In this document: positions 37,532 to 47,008 of the stretch, in pieces
How the letters are laid out: each line of letters starts with the position of its first letter
Position numbering within the stretch: the first letter of the stretch is position 1
Source: CAVXYG01 sp963766005
GTDB taxonomy: Bacteria > Actinomycetota > Actinomycetes > S36-B12 > GCA-2699445
DNA: 64,000 nucleotides
Direction: 5' to 3'
Assembly: GCA_963766005.1 (NCBI GenBank)
Contig: CAVXYG010000018.1
Location: forward strand, 90,079 to 154,078
Made by a program: the position numbers and the translations under genes
The notes under the pieces: generated by a model
The model's database searches: none
The model's input: only the letters and a program-made list of their open reading frames with translations
Told to the model about the DNA's origin: nothing

Positions 37532-38482
37532 ATGGTGCGTTGGCTCATCGACTTCATCCGCGGCGCGCTCATGGGGGCCGCGGAAATCGTCCCCGGGGTC
37601 AGCGGCGGCACGGTCGCACTCATCGTCGGGATCTACCGCACCCTCATCGAACAGGCGGCGCATCTGGTCGGGGCGCTGAAGATGCTCGTCAGCAGCGAGG
37701 CGCGGCAGGGGCAGGGCGCGCTGCCGGCCTTCTGGGGCGAGATCAAGAGCGCTCGGTGGTCGATACTCATCCCCCTGGGCCTGGGCATGCTGACCGCCAT
37801 CTTCGTGGGCGCTGCGCTCCTCGGACCGCTCGTCGACGACTACCCGGTGCAGACCCGCGCAGCGTTCTCCGGGTTGGTCCTGGCGGGGATGATCGTGCCG
37901 GCGACCATGGTGACCGCCACGTCGCCCGGGGCGTGGCGGCCGCGTGATGTGCTCGCCGCTCTCGCGGCCGCGGCCGCGGCATTCCTCATCACCGGCATCC
38001 CGCCCGGCAACATCGACAATCCGTCCCCGCTGGTGATCATGCTCGCGGCCGCGATCGCCGTCTGCGCGCTCGTGCTGCCGGGGCTGTCGGGGTCGTTCCT
38101 GCTGCTGACGGTCGGCCTCTACGAGACGACGCTCAACGCCGTCAACGACCGGGACCTGGTCTACCTGGGCACCTTCATCTTGGGCGCGATCATCGGCCTG
38201 GCCACCTTCGTCAGCCTCCTGCAGTGGTTGTTCGAGCACAAACCTCGCCCGACGCTGATCGTGCTCACCGGGTTGATGGCTGGCTCGCTGCGCGCTCTGT
38301 GGCCCTGGCAGACCGAGGACCGCGAACTGCTGCCGCCCTCCGGGGACGTCGGGCAGGCGGTGCTGCTGTTCCTCCTCGGCGCGGGCTCGGTCCTGGTGCT
38401 GCTGTGGCTGGAGAAGCGCCTGCGCCACCGGCTGACCGACGAGGAGACCGAGGAGGAAGGCGCAGCCCCGGCGCACGGCTGA
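37532..38482 (+). CDS. DUF368 family membrane protein
   Basis: 316 aa; ATG 37532 was chosen over GTG 37526 because of the -10 spacing. The family hallmark sits at the N-terminus: RGALMGAAEIVPGVSGGTVA and then IYRTLIEQ; a second GLSGSFLLLTVGLYETTLNAV (residues ~185-205) is the matching repeat. About eight to nine membrane segments. DUF368 proteins (PopT/UptA-neighbour type) have been linked to undecaprenyl-phosphate recycling across the membrane; that role fits the envelope-related neighbours but is inference here. C-terminal tail is acidic and charged (TDEETEEEGA). Confidence 0.85.
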   Translation: MVRWLIDFIRGALMGAAEIVPGVSGGTVALIVGIYRTLIEQAAHLVGALKMLVSSEARQGQGALPAFWGEIKSARWSILIPLGLGMLTAIFVGAALLGPLVDDYPVQTRAAFSGLVLAGMIVPATMVTATSPGAWRPRDVLAALAAAAAAFLITGIPPGNIDNPSPLVIMLAAAIAVCALVLPGLSGSFLLLTVGLYETTLNAVNDRDLVYLGTFILGAIIGLATFVSLLQWLFEHKPRPTLIVLTGLMAGSLRALWPWQTEDRELLPPSGDVGQAVLLFLLGAGSVLVLLWLEKRLRHRLTDEETEEEGAAPAHG

Positions 38483-38523
38483 TCGGCGCCGGGTCCGCCG
38501 ACGCCGACCGTTGGTGCCGCGGG

Positions 38524-38754
38524 CTACTCCAGGTTGCGAGTGTCGTCGGCCGCGCGCATCGCTTCGTCGTTGGCCCGCTGCGCCCGCATCGCCGCGGACA
38601 GGCCGAGCACACCGAGCACCACGAGCAGGATCGGGAAGACCAGGGCGCCGTTGAAGGCGAAGTCGACCCACTGGCCGATCATGAAGGCTGCGGCGAGCGC
38701 GGTGAACGCGATCCCGGCGCCGAGGCTGAAGATGTCGAGGGGATGACGGTTCAT
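38524..38754 (-). CDS. Small two-helix membrane protein
   Basis: 76 aa. Starts MNRHPLDIFSLGAGIAF, with two membrane segments (residues ~10-27 and ~33-52) and a cytoplasmic, charged C-terminus (RANDEAMRAADDTRN). Its ATG overlaps the TGA of the LiaF/PspC-like gene (ATGA), so it is translated with that gene. Small proteins of this type often follow PspC genes in actinobacteria; function unknown. Confidence 0.7.
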   Translation of the reverse strand: MNRHPLDIFSLGAGIAFTALAAAFMIGQWVDFAFNGALVFPILLVVLGVLGLSAAMRAQRANDEAMRAADDTRNLE

Positions 38755-40298
38755 GCTGACTCCTCTGCAGAGGTGGCGGACGGGCTCGGCGTCGTGACCG
38801 GTCCCGGGGAGGCGTCCGGAAGAGCCTCGGGATCGTCGGGCAGGGCGTCGGCGGCAGCGACGGTGACGACCCGCAACTCGCCGAGATCGACGCTGGCCTC
38901 AATGCGCATCAAGGGGGCCCCGCTCTGCGCGGACTCGTAGGTGAGGACCTCGTCGAGGTTGCCGCCGTCGGCCACCTGGCGTCCGTCGTCCTTGATGCTC
39001 CCGAGGCCCACCTCGGCGTTGACCACGACGTTCCAGGTGTCCGGAACAGTGATGACGAGCTCGCCGATCCCGACGCTGGCGGTCACCTGCGGGGAAGCGC
39101 TCGTCACCGAGGAGCTCCAATCCCCGACGTCGAGCTCGGCGGAGCCGATGCCCCACTCGAAGGCGTCGTCGCCACCGCTGCCGGGCGAGAAGCTGGTCTC
39201 GCCGAACCCGGCCGTGGCCCAATCGGCGGCCTCGCCGAGCCGCACGCCGTCAGGGACCGCCGACAGCCCCCAGACCATCAGGGACAGCGGGAGGGCGAGC
39301 GCGACCAGCCAGCGGGCACGGCCGACCCACGCGCCGACCAGGATGCCGACACCGAGGATCGCCAGCGTGACCCCGAAGATCGTGACCGCGGTCATCGAGG
39401 TCACATCGGCGGCGTTCAGCGTCCATGCGGCGCCGAACCAGATGATGGCGGCGCACAGCGCGATCGCACCGAGGTAGGAGCGCGACCGCGGTCCCGGCGG
39501 CTGCTCCGGGTACCGCTGCTGCGCGGCGGACTGCGGCGGGGCCGGCGACTGCGGGTATCCCGGTTGCCCGTAGGGCCAGCCCTGGGCGCCCGATCGGGGG
39601 TCGTAGGGCTGCTGCGGATACGGCGTTGCCGCGTAGCCCCCGCTCTCGGCGAACGGAGGGGTAGTGGGGTCGGTCATGTCGGACACCTCCACGGGTTGTG
39701 GGACGGGCTGGGTCGAGAACGGGACTGCGCTGGCGACTGCTTGGGGCGACAGCGATCCGGGCGAGGAGGGAAGCGAGCCGTCGGACGGCGATCCGGGCTC
39801 CGGCGGCGCAGCAGCGCGGGACGGCTGGCCGACGGCACCCCCGGCCGCATCGGTCGCGGGCCAGCCTGGACCACGGCCAGGCATCGGCGCGGGGCCTGCC
39901 GGGTATCCGGACGGACCGGCAGGTCGGCGCGCCAGCACGACCAGCAGCGCGATGACGCCCGCTGTCACCAGGAAACCGGCGCCGTCCCCGAACGGGAAGA
40001 CGATGTTCGGCAGGATGACCAGCGCGGCGATGATCGCCAGGACCAGCATCGGCAACCGGCCGGAGGACGTGATGTCGCTGGTGTCCCCGGGCTCGGGCAG
40101 CCATGCGGCGCCAGCCAGGTAGAGGGCGATCCCCAGGCCGCCGAACAGCGCCAGCACGACCACGGCGATGCGGACCACCAGCGGGTCCAGGCCGTAGTAC
40201 TCGGCGAAGCCTCCGCACACGCCGAGCACCTTGCGATTCGAGGCGCTGCGCGTGCGGGGCCGGATCGGGACTGGGTATGCATCACTGATCTGGCTCAT
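38751..40298 (-). CDS. PspC-LiaF-like membrane protein
   Basis: 515 aa, ATG 40298. Residues ~15-70 are a PspC domain (SASNRKVLGVCGGFAEYYG then PLVVRIAVVVLALFGGLGIAL). Further membrane segments follow, a long Pro/Gln/Tyr-rich cytoplasmic linker (residues ~140-300), more segments, and a C-terminal LiaF-like beta domain (VTASVGIGELVITVPDTW, VVNAEVGLGSIKDDG, VDLGELRVV). In LiaFSR and PspC systems such proteins inhibit the sensor until the envelope is stressed. The gene is divergent from the kinase gene, whose product also begins with PspC, consistent with membrane contact between the two. Confidence 0.85.
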   Translation of the reverse strand: MSQISDAYPVPIRPRTRSASNRKVLGVCGGFAEYYGLDPLVVRIAVVVLALFGGLGIALYLAGAAWLPEPGDTSDITSSGRLPMLVLAIIAALVILPNIVFPFGDGAGFLVTAGVIALLVVLARRPAGPSGYPAGPAPMPGRGPGWPATDAAGGAVGQPSRAAAPPEPGSPSDGSLPSSPGSLSPQAVASAVPFSTQPVPQPVEVSDMTDPTTPPFAESGGYAATPYPQQPYDPRSGAQGWPYGQPGYPQSPAPPQSAAQQRYPEQPPGPRSRSYLGAIALCAAIIWFGAAWTLNAADVTSMTAVTIFGVTLAILGVGILVGAWVGRARWLVALALPLSLMVWGLSAVPDGVRLGEAADWATAGFGETSFSPGSGGDDAFEWGIGSAELDVGDWSSSVTSASPQVTASVGIGELVITVPDTWNVVVNAEVGLGSIKDDGRQVADGGNLDEVLTYESAQSGAPLMRIEASVDLGELRVVTVAAADALPDDPEALPDASPGPVTTPSPSATSAEESA

Positions 40299-40428
40299 GG
40301 TCCCAGCGTGGGCCGGGCTCGTCCCCGGCACATCGGGGAACGACCCTGATCCGACCCTGAGATGCATCCCGGGTCCTTGGGCGATGTCCCTGATGCCGGC
40401 GGGGTCACGACGCTGCGAGACTGCTGGC

Positions 40429-41619
40429 ATGGGGCAGACCGTGCCGCCCGCCGGACCGCGGGCCACCCGCGATGGCGAGCATCGCTGGGTGGCCGGCGTG
40501 GCGTCCGGTCTCGCGGAGCACATGGGCTGGTCGGTGGCGTGGACGCGGATCGGTTTCGTGGCGCTGAGCTTCGCGGGCGGCATCGGCATCGTGCTCTACG
40601 CGGCCTACTGGCTGCTGCTGCCGCTGGACAGCGAGCAGCGACCCGCCCCGGGTCGAGAGCCGGGCCTCCTGCCGCTGTTCGCCCTGGGCGCCCTGCTCCT
40701 CGGCGGCACCCTGCTCCTGGCGGCAATCGTGCCGTCCATCGGCGCCTTCGGCATCAACGGCGTGCTCCTCGCGGCGCTGGTCGCCGTGGGCGTCGGCGCG
40801 GCGATCATCTGGCGGCAGGCCGATGACGAGCAGCGGGATCTGCGCGACGGCGCCGTCGGGCCGGCCCGCTGGCTGCGCATCGCTGCCGGTTTGGGGCTCG
40901 TGGCCGCCGGTGCGCTGCTGTTGATCGTCGACGCCGCCAATCCCGCCCAGGCCTTGCGCGGGCTGCTCGTCGGTTTCGTCGTCGCCAGCGGCCTGGTCCT
41001 GCTGGCACTGCCCTGGATCCGCCGGCAGTGGGAGACGGCCAACCAGGAGCGGGCCGCCCGGATCCGGACAGCGGAGCGCGCGGAGGTCGCGGCCCAGGTG
41101 CACGACTCGGTGCTGCAGACGCTGACCCTGATCCGGACGAATGCGGCCGACGCCGAGGCCGTGACCCGGTTGTCGCGCGCCGAGGAGCGGCGGCTGCGGC
41201 GCTGGCTGTACGAGCCGGACGTGCCGGACTCCTCGACGCTGCGGTCTGCCCTGGATCGGCTCGCCGCCGACGCCGAGGCAGCGTTCGCCGGCACGGTCGA
41301 GGTCGTTGCGGTAGGGGATGCGGCGATGAGCCCGCCCGTGCAGTCCCTGCTGGCCGCCACCTCGGAGGCGCTGGTGAACGCCGCCAAGCACGCTGGGGGC
41401 ACCATTACCGTGTACTGCGAGGTGGAGCCGGCATCGGTGTCGATCTTCGTGCGCGACCGCGGACCGGGCTTCGACCCGCAGGGGATTCCCGGCGATCGCC
41501 TGGGCGTCCGGGAGTCCATCATCGGGCGCATGGAGCGCAGCGGCGGCCGCGCCGAGATCCGCTCCTCCGGCAACGGGACCGAGGTGCGGCTGACCCTGCC
41601 GCTGCAGGAGGGCGCATGA
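40429..41619 (+). CDS. PspC-domain sensor histidine kinase (LiaS/NarL-type)
   Basis: 396 aa, ATG 40429. N-terminal PspC domain (WVAGVASGLAEHMGWSVAWTRIGFVALSF), about six membrane segments, then a HisKA_3 dimerisation domain with the phosphorylated His in AAQVHDSVLQTLTLI (residue ~225) and a HATPase domain (N box SEALVNAAKHAGG, G1 DRGPGFDPQGIP, then GNGTEVRLTLPL). This is the kinase of a two-component system whose regulator gene overlaps by 4 bp (ATGA). Similar PspC kinases in actinobacteria sense cell-envelope stress. Intact. Confidence 0.92.
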   Translation: MGQTVPPAGPRATRDGEHRWVAGVASGLAEHMGWSVAWTRIGFVALSFAGGIGIVLYAAYWLLLPLDSEQRPAPGREPGLLPLFALGALLLGGTLLLAAIVPSIGAFGINGVLLAALVAVGVGAAIIWRQADDEQRDLRDGAVGPARWLRIAAGLGLVAAGALLLIVDAANPAQALRGLLVGFVVASGLVLLALPWIRRQWETANQERAARIRTAERAEVAAQVHDSVLQTLTLIRTNAADAEAVTRLSRAEERRLRRWLYEPDVPDSSTLRSALDRLAADAEAAFAGTVEVVAVGDAAMSPPVQSLLAATSEALVNAAKHAGGTITVYCEVEPASVSIFVRDRGPGFDPQGIPGDRLGVRESIIGRMERSGGRAEIRSSGNGTEVRLTLPLQEGA

Positions 41620-42251
41620 ACGACATCCGGGTTGTGATCGTCGACGACCATCCGCTGGTGCGCTCAGGGGTGAAGGCGCAGCTGCCGCCGGACCTCGTCG
41701 TCGTCGGCGAGGGCGAGGACGTGCCGTCAGCGGTCCGCGTCATCGCCCGGACCAAGCCGGACGTGGTGCTGCTCGACGTGCACCTGCCCGGCGGCGACGG
41801 GCCGACGGTCATGCGGGAGGCCGCGGCGCTCTCGCCGCAGACGCGCTATCTGGCCCTGTCGGTCTCCGACGCTGCCGAGGACGTGGTTGCCGTGGTCCGC
41901 CTCGGGGCGCGCGGGTACGTCACCAAGTCGATCGGCGGTGACGACCTCGCCGCAGCGGTACGCCGGGTCGCAGCCGGGGAGGCGGTCTTCAGCCCGCGGC
42001 TGGCCGGCTTCGTCCTCGACGCCTTCACCGGTGCCGCGGCCACCTCCGACGACGAGCTGGACCGGCTCACGCCGCGGGAGCGCGAGGTGATGCGGCTGAT
42101 CGCGCGCGGCTACACCTACCGCGAGGTGGCCGCGGAGCTGTTCCTCAGCGTGAAGACCGTCGAGACGCACGTCTCAGCCGTGCTGCGCAAGTTGCAGGTG
42201 TCCGACCGCCATGAGCTGGCCCGGTGGGCGCGGGCCAGGCACGTGATCTGA
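41616..42251 (+). CDS. NarL/LuxR-family response regulator
   Basis: 211 aa, ATG 41616. Receiver domain: acidic pair VDDHPLV (residues 9-10), phospho-Asp in VVLLDVHLPGGDG (residue ~54), switch Ser/Lys in LALSVSD and YVTKSI. C-terminal GerE helix-turn-helix LTPREREVMRLIARGYTY, then SVKTVETHVSAVLRKLQV. Partner of the overlapping kinase. Targets probably include the divergent PspC-LiaF gene. Confidence 0.93.
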   Translation: MNDIRVVIVDDHPLVRSGVKAQLPPDLVVVGEGEDVPSAVRVIARTKPDVVLLDVHLPGGDGPTVMREAAALSPQTRYLALSVSDAAEDVVAVVRLGARGYVTKSIGGDDLAAAVRRVAAGEAVFSPRLAGFVLDAFTGAAATSDDELDRLTPREREVMRLIARGYTYREVAAELFLSVKTVETHVSAVLRKLQVSDRHELARWARARHVI

Positions 42252-42437
42252 GGGACCCGACCGGCGCGCACGGGTCGGCGCCCGGCGGATGGGCGCGCAG
42301 CGGCCGCCGATCCCGCCGCCGCGGACGGGCGCCGCGACGTCAGCGCGTCGCCTGCGCCGCACCAAGACCCTGCCCGCTCCCCCGCCACCGCACAGCACCC
42401 AACAGAACCCCACGACAGCGACGCGCCGAGCATCCAC

Positions 42438-42487
42438 GTTGATCGCTGCGAATTCCGGCACCACAGCCAGAATTCGTAGCGATCAAC
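42438..42487. terminator. Strong hairpin between convergent genes
   Basis: gttgatcgctgcgaattc (42438-42455) pairs with gaattcgtagcgatcaac (42470-42487) over 18 positions with a single G-T wobble; loop of 14 nt. It is lower in GC than the flanks and lies between the regulator stop (42251) and the oxidoreductase stop (42539), so a bidirectional transcript end or a repeated palindromic element are both possible. Confidence 0.6.
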
Positions 42488-42538
42488 GCTGCGGCTCGGG
42501 CGCGGCTCGGGCGTGCGGTCGGTGCGCGGGGCCGCGAC

Positions 42539-43894
42539 TCACACCATGCCGGCGGCTTTGCGGGCGGCGATCTGCACCGGATCCCACACCGGGGAGAAGG
42601 GCGGCGAGTAGCCCAGATCGAGGCTGGCCACGTCCTCCACCGTCATCTCGTTCCAGATGGCGGTGGAGGCGATGTCGATCCGCTTCGCGGCACCGGCCAT
42701 GCCCACGATCTGACAGCCGAGCATGCGACCGGTGCCCTTCTCCGCGATCACCTTCACCCGGATCATGCCGGTGCCGGGGAAGTAGTGGGCGCGGGTCGAG
42801 GAGTCGATCGTCGCCGACACCGCGGCGAACCCCAGTTCTTCGGCCTCCCCGTGCCGCAGCCCCACGCGGGAGATCTCCAGGTCGCAGATCTTCGACACCG
42901 CGGTCCGCACCACGCCCGGGAAGACGAGATCCCCCCCGGCGATGTTGGTGCCGATGACCCGCCCGTGCTTGTTGGCATGCGTCCCCAGCGCGACGTGGAC
43001 GCTGCGGCCGGTCACCCGGTCGAGGACCTCGACGCAGTCGCCGCCGGACCAGATGTTGTCCCAGCCGAGGACCCGCTGATGGTCGTCGGTCAGGATTCCG
43101 TCGAAGGAGCCGGTGGGCAGGCCTGCCTCCTTGGCCAGCCTGCTGTTCGGCCGGACACCGAGGCCCAGCACGACGATGTCGGCCGGGATGCTGTCTGTCG
43201 CGGTGAGCACCGACGCCACGCGGCCGTCTGATGCCGCCTCGATGGCCTGCACCGGCTCGCCGCCCCGGTAGGCGATCCCCATGCCTTCCATCTCGTTGGC
43301 GATGAGCTCACCCATGTCGGGATCCAGCGACCGCATGGGCTGCTCGGCAAGATCAACGATCGTGACCTGCAGGCCGCGCAGGTACATCGCTTCGGCCATC
43401 TCGATGCCGATGTAGCCGGCACCGACGACCACCGCGCGCTGCACATCGTGCTGCAGCGACTCCAGGATCTCCAGGCCGTCGCTGAGGTGCTGGATACCGT
43501 GCACGCCCGCCAGGCCGATCCCGGGCAGCGGGGGCCGGATCGGCTTCGCGCCCGTGGCGATCACCAGATCGTCGTACTCGTGCACCCTCTCCTCGCCGGT
43601 CCCGAGGTCCCGCGCCGTCACCGTCTGCGCCTCCGGGTCGACCGCCACCGCCTCGACGTTGGTGCGCACGACCAGCCCATTCGCGCGATGGGTCTCCGGC
43701 GATCTGGCCACGAGCCGTTCCGGTCCGTCGACCTCGCCGGCGATCCAGTACGGGATGCCGCACGCCGAGTACGAGGTCCACCTCTGGCGCTCCAGCATGA
43801 GCACCGAGACGTCGCGCTTCATCGCCCGCTTCACGGTCGACCCCGCTGAGGCGCCCGTGGCGTCGCCGCCGATTACCACTACCTGCCTGGTCAT
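42539..43894 (-). CDS. FAD-dependent pyridine-nucleotide disulfide oxidoreductase (CoA-disulfide reductase/NADH oxidase-like)
   Basis: 451 aa, ATG 43894. N-terminal FAD site VVVIGGDATGASAGS, redox Cys in SYSACGIPYWIAGEV (Cys ~44), as in CoA-disulfide reductases, NADH oxidases and NADH peroxidases which use a single cysteine; second FAD part VIATGAKPIRPPLPG; NAD(P)H site AVVVGAGYIGIEMAEAM; third FAD segment NIWSGGDCVEVLD; C-terminal dimerisation domain with RVKVIAEKGTGRMLGCQIVG. Likely substrates are CoA disulfide, polysulfide, O2 or H2O2; sequence alone does not choose. Typical length and intact. Confidence 0.85.
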   Translation of the reverse strand: MTRQVVVIGGDATGASAGSTVKRAMKRDVSVLMLERQRWTSYSACGIPYWIAGEVDGPERLVARSPETHRANGLVVRTNVEAVAVDPEAQTVTARDLGTGEERVHEYDDLVIATGAKPIRPPLPGIGLAGVHGIQHLSDGLEILESLQHDVQRAVVVGAGYIGIEMAEAMYLRGLQVTIVDLAEQPMRSLDPDMGELIANEMEGMGIAYRGGEPVQAIEAASDGRVASVLTATDSIPADIVVLGLGVRPNSRLAKEAGLPTGSFDGILTDDHQRVLGWDNIWSGGDCVEVLDRVTGRSVHVALGTHANKHGRVIGTNIAGGDLVFPGVVRTAVSKICDLEISRVGLRHGEAEELGFAAVSATIDSSTRAHYFPGTGMIRVKVIAEKGTGRMLGCQIVGMAGAAKRIDIASTAIWNEMTVEDVASLDLGYSPPFSPVWDPVQIAARKAAGMV

Positions 43895-44115
43895 GGCGAC
43901 AGTCTGACAGCGGGCCGCGCCGGACGGGTGCCAAGCGCTTCGCCCTTCCCGCTCTTCGACCGAAACCGCGGCCGCCACTGCCCCGACGGGCGCCGCCGCG
44001 GCCCCACCGATGGGTCGGCGGTTCCTGGCGGCCCGCGACCAGTCGCCCGACTGCAACCCCCAGCAGTTTGGCGAAACCGCTTGTCCGGTCTGTCCCCATT
44101 GGGCAGGGTGACTGA

Positions 44116-46177
44116 ATGGAACGGTGGGATGCGGCGGCCGCCGGCTCGGTCCGGGGTTCGGGGCAGACGACGGTGACCTGGTTGGTCGCGCTCGGCATCG
44201 TGCTCGCGCTGGTGGCGTCGATCCTCACCGGGGCAGGCCTGCCGTCGGCCTCGGCGGCCGTTCCGGCCAACCCGGTGCCGACGGTGACGCTGCCGCCGCA
44301 GATCGACATCGTCGACGACTACCAAGGCCAGTCGCTGTGCAACCCGAGCCCGCGGGCCGGCACCTCGCAACTGCGCGACACGCTGTGGAAGACCTACGGC
44401 CGGGACCTCTGGGCCGGCATCTCCCGCGACTGCAACGTGACCTGGGATCAGGGGATCAGCGAGCACAAGGACGGCCGCGCGATCGACTGGGGCGTGCACG
44501 TCCGCAAGGAGAGCAAGGCGATCGGCGACGCGTTCGCCGAGTGGGCCATCGCCAACAACGGCGAGAACGCCCGCCGCATGGGGATCATGTACATCATCTG
44601 GGACTCCGCCATGTGGCGCCTGTACGACATGGATCGGGGCTGGTCGGAGTACCGCAGCTGCAAGTCCAAGTACACCTCCTCCTCCTACGACACGACATGC
44701 CACCGCGACCACATGCACATCTCGATGACGTGGCACGGCGCCGGCGCCTGGACGTCCTGGTACGACGGCACGGCGGTGACGCAGCAGGCGTGCCGGGCCG
44801 GCGACCCGATCAAGGCCGACCCCGGAACACCCGGTGCCCCCCGGGTCCTGTTCGACCCGCTCGGCGGCGTCGGCGTGCCGGGCGGCAAGCCCTGCTACCT
44901 GGGCAGCAGCATCCAGACGCTGCGGCTGCCGGTGGCCGACGGGCGCCTGACGGCCCAGAAGATCCGGGTGACGCACGTCCATGCCAACGCCCCGTCCCCG
45001 GTGCGCATCTGGACCAGCACCGGTAGCGAGGTGCAGCTGCGCCACACCTCGACGGCGTCGGAGCATTCGCTGCGGCTCGGCGGCGACGGCCTGCTCTATA
45101 TCCAGGCGCCCGTCGGCCAAGCCGGTATCCGGGTCGAGGGCATCGGGCAGACCCTGTTGGCCTCGGCCGTGTCCGGCGGCAACGAGCTGGCGGTACCCGT
45201 TGCCGGGGGCTCCACCGGGGTGCCCGGCGACGCGGAGGCGATCTCGCTCAACGTGACCGTCACGCAGCCGCGCGGCCCGGGCTACCTCACCGTGTATCCG
45301 TGCGGGGCCGGCCGGCCGGGCACCTCCAACGTGAACTTCACCGCAGGTCAGACGATCGCCAACGCGGTGGTCGTCGGGGTCGGCTCCAAGGGACGGGTGT
45401 GCATCTACGCCTCCGCGACGGCCCACGTGGTGGTGGACTACGCCGGCTACTTCCCGGCCGGCTCGCCGTTCACGCCCACGAAGCCCCAGCGGCTGACCGA
45501 TACCCGCACGTCGGCCGGCAAGCCCAGCGCCGGCAGCGACACGGCTGTGCAGCTGCCCTCCGGGGCGGCCGCCGGGGCCCTCATGGTGACGGTGGCCGAT
45601 CCCGCGGCGCGGGGATGGGTCAGCGCCTATCCGTGCGGCACGGCGTGGCCCGGCACGTCCACGGTGAACTTCGCGCCGGGGCAAACCGTGGCGGGCGGGG
45701 CCATCGTGCCGGCCGGCGCCGACCGCAAGGTCTGCGTGCGGACCAGCACGGACGCCCACATCATCGTCGATCTCATGGGCACGATCGGCGCGGGCAAGGG
45801 GTTCGCCCCGGCCACGCCGACGCGTCTGGCCGACACCCGTGCCCGCGGCGGTGCTGCGCTGCAGCCCTTCGCCGAGCTGGCGGTGCCCACCGACCCGGCG
45901 GCCCCGGCGGTGGTGCTGAACCTGACCGCCACCGACGGCGGCAGCCCGGGCTGGATCCAGGCCTACCCGTGCGGCACGAAGCCGCGCACCGACCTCCAAC
46001 CTCAACTTCGGCAGCGGGCAGACGATCGCCAACGCGGCCATCGTGAAGTCCGGCGGCGGCAAGGTCTGCGTCCGCTCCAGCACCCGGGCTCACGTCGTCG
46101 TCGATCAGAACGCCGCCCTGGGCAGCGCCTTCCGGCCTGCCGCGCCTCGGCGAATCGCCGATACCCGCAATCCCTAG
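44116..46177 (+). CDS. Secreted M15-like peptidase with cysteine-rich repeat modules, one frame break
   Basis: ATG 44116; a membrane/signal segment at residues ~20-45 (TWLVALGIVLALVASIL). Residues ~75-230 resemble M15-type zinc D,D-peptidases: ISEHKDGRAIDWGVHV (zinc His and Asp) and CHRDHMHISMTWHG (zinc HxH), which cleave peptidoglycan stem peptides or cross-links. Then come about three repeats of a beta-rich module with the pattern YLTVYPCG..RPGTSNVNFT, GQTIANAVVV, GRVCIYASATAHVVVD, GYF, followed by P.RL.DTR. The break is at about 45990, where an extra C in ACC shifts SNLNFGSGQTIANAAIV; the frame resumes to RIADTRNP and TAG 46177. Repaired length ~687 aa. The same module is used by the RCC1 protein at 49557. 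Confidence 0.75.
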
Positions 46178-46272
46178 CCGCCGCAGGAAGGCAGCCCGGC
46201 AGCAGCCCCCGCCCGAATGCCGGACACTGCATGGATCCGCCTGGCACGTTCGTGCTGTGGCATGGTGAGGCC

Positions 46273-47008
46273 GTGGCATCGCGCGTCCTGGTGGCGATCC
46301 CGGCCTGGAACGAGGCTGCGACGGTCGCGGCCGTCATCCGGGAGGTCCGCGACCATGCGCCGGACTGCGAGATCGTGGTGCTGGACGACGGCTCGCAGGA
46401 CGAGACCGCCGAGCAGGCCGCTGCGGCCGGCGCCACCGTGCTGACGATGCCGCGCCACGTCGGCGTCGGTGCCGCGATGCGCTCCGCCTTCCGCTTCGCC
46501 CGGCAGCACGGCTACGACCGGGTGGTGCAGGTCGATGCCGACGGGCAGCACGACCCGAAGTACATCCCGGACATCCTGCAGGCTCTGGACCGATCCTCGG
46601 TCGTGATCGGTGCGCGGTTCGCCGACGCCGCCGACGCGCCCGCCTACACGGTCGGCGGGCCGCGCCGCTGGGCGATGTGGACTCTTGCGCGGGGGCTGTC
46701 GCAGATGACCGGGACCACGTCTGACCGACGTCACCAGCGGGTTCCGCGGCTCGGACGCCCGCGCCATCGCCCTGTTCTCGCGGCACTACCCCTCTGAGTA
46801 CCTCGGGGACACGCTCGGGTCGTTGGTCCTGGCGTGGCGGGCCGGGTTGTCGATCACCCAGGTGCCGGTGGCGATGCGGCAGAGGCAGGGCGGAGAGCCC
46901 AGCCACGGCCCGCTTCGCACGACCGTGCAACTGGGTCGGTCCCTGGTGTCCCTGGCGTCGGTGCTCACCCGGCGGCCGGGGGGACCCGACGGCACGGACA
47001 CGTCGTGA
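46273..47008 (+). CDS. Family 2 glycosyltransferase (DPM1-like), one frame break
   Basis: GTG 46273 chosen (VASRVLVAIPAWNEAATV); ATG 46231 would add 14 residues. GT-A fold: nucleotide-binding VAIPAWNEA, VLDDGSQDET, metal-binding DADGQHDP. An extra base at about 46719 breaks TTSD; with one base removed it continues TDVTSGFRGSDARAIALFS, YLGDTLGSLVLAWRAG and ends at 47008 (about 245 aa). Proteins like this move a sugar from a nucleotide donor to undecaprenyl phosphate or a glycan primer. Its stop overlaps the next gene (GTGA). First glycosyltransferase of the surface-glycan region. Confidence 0.8.
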
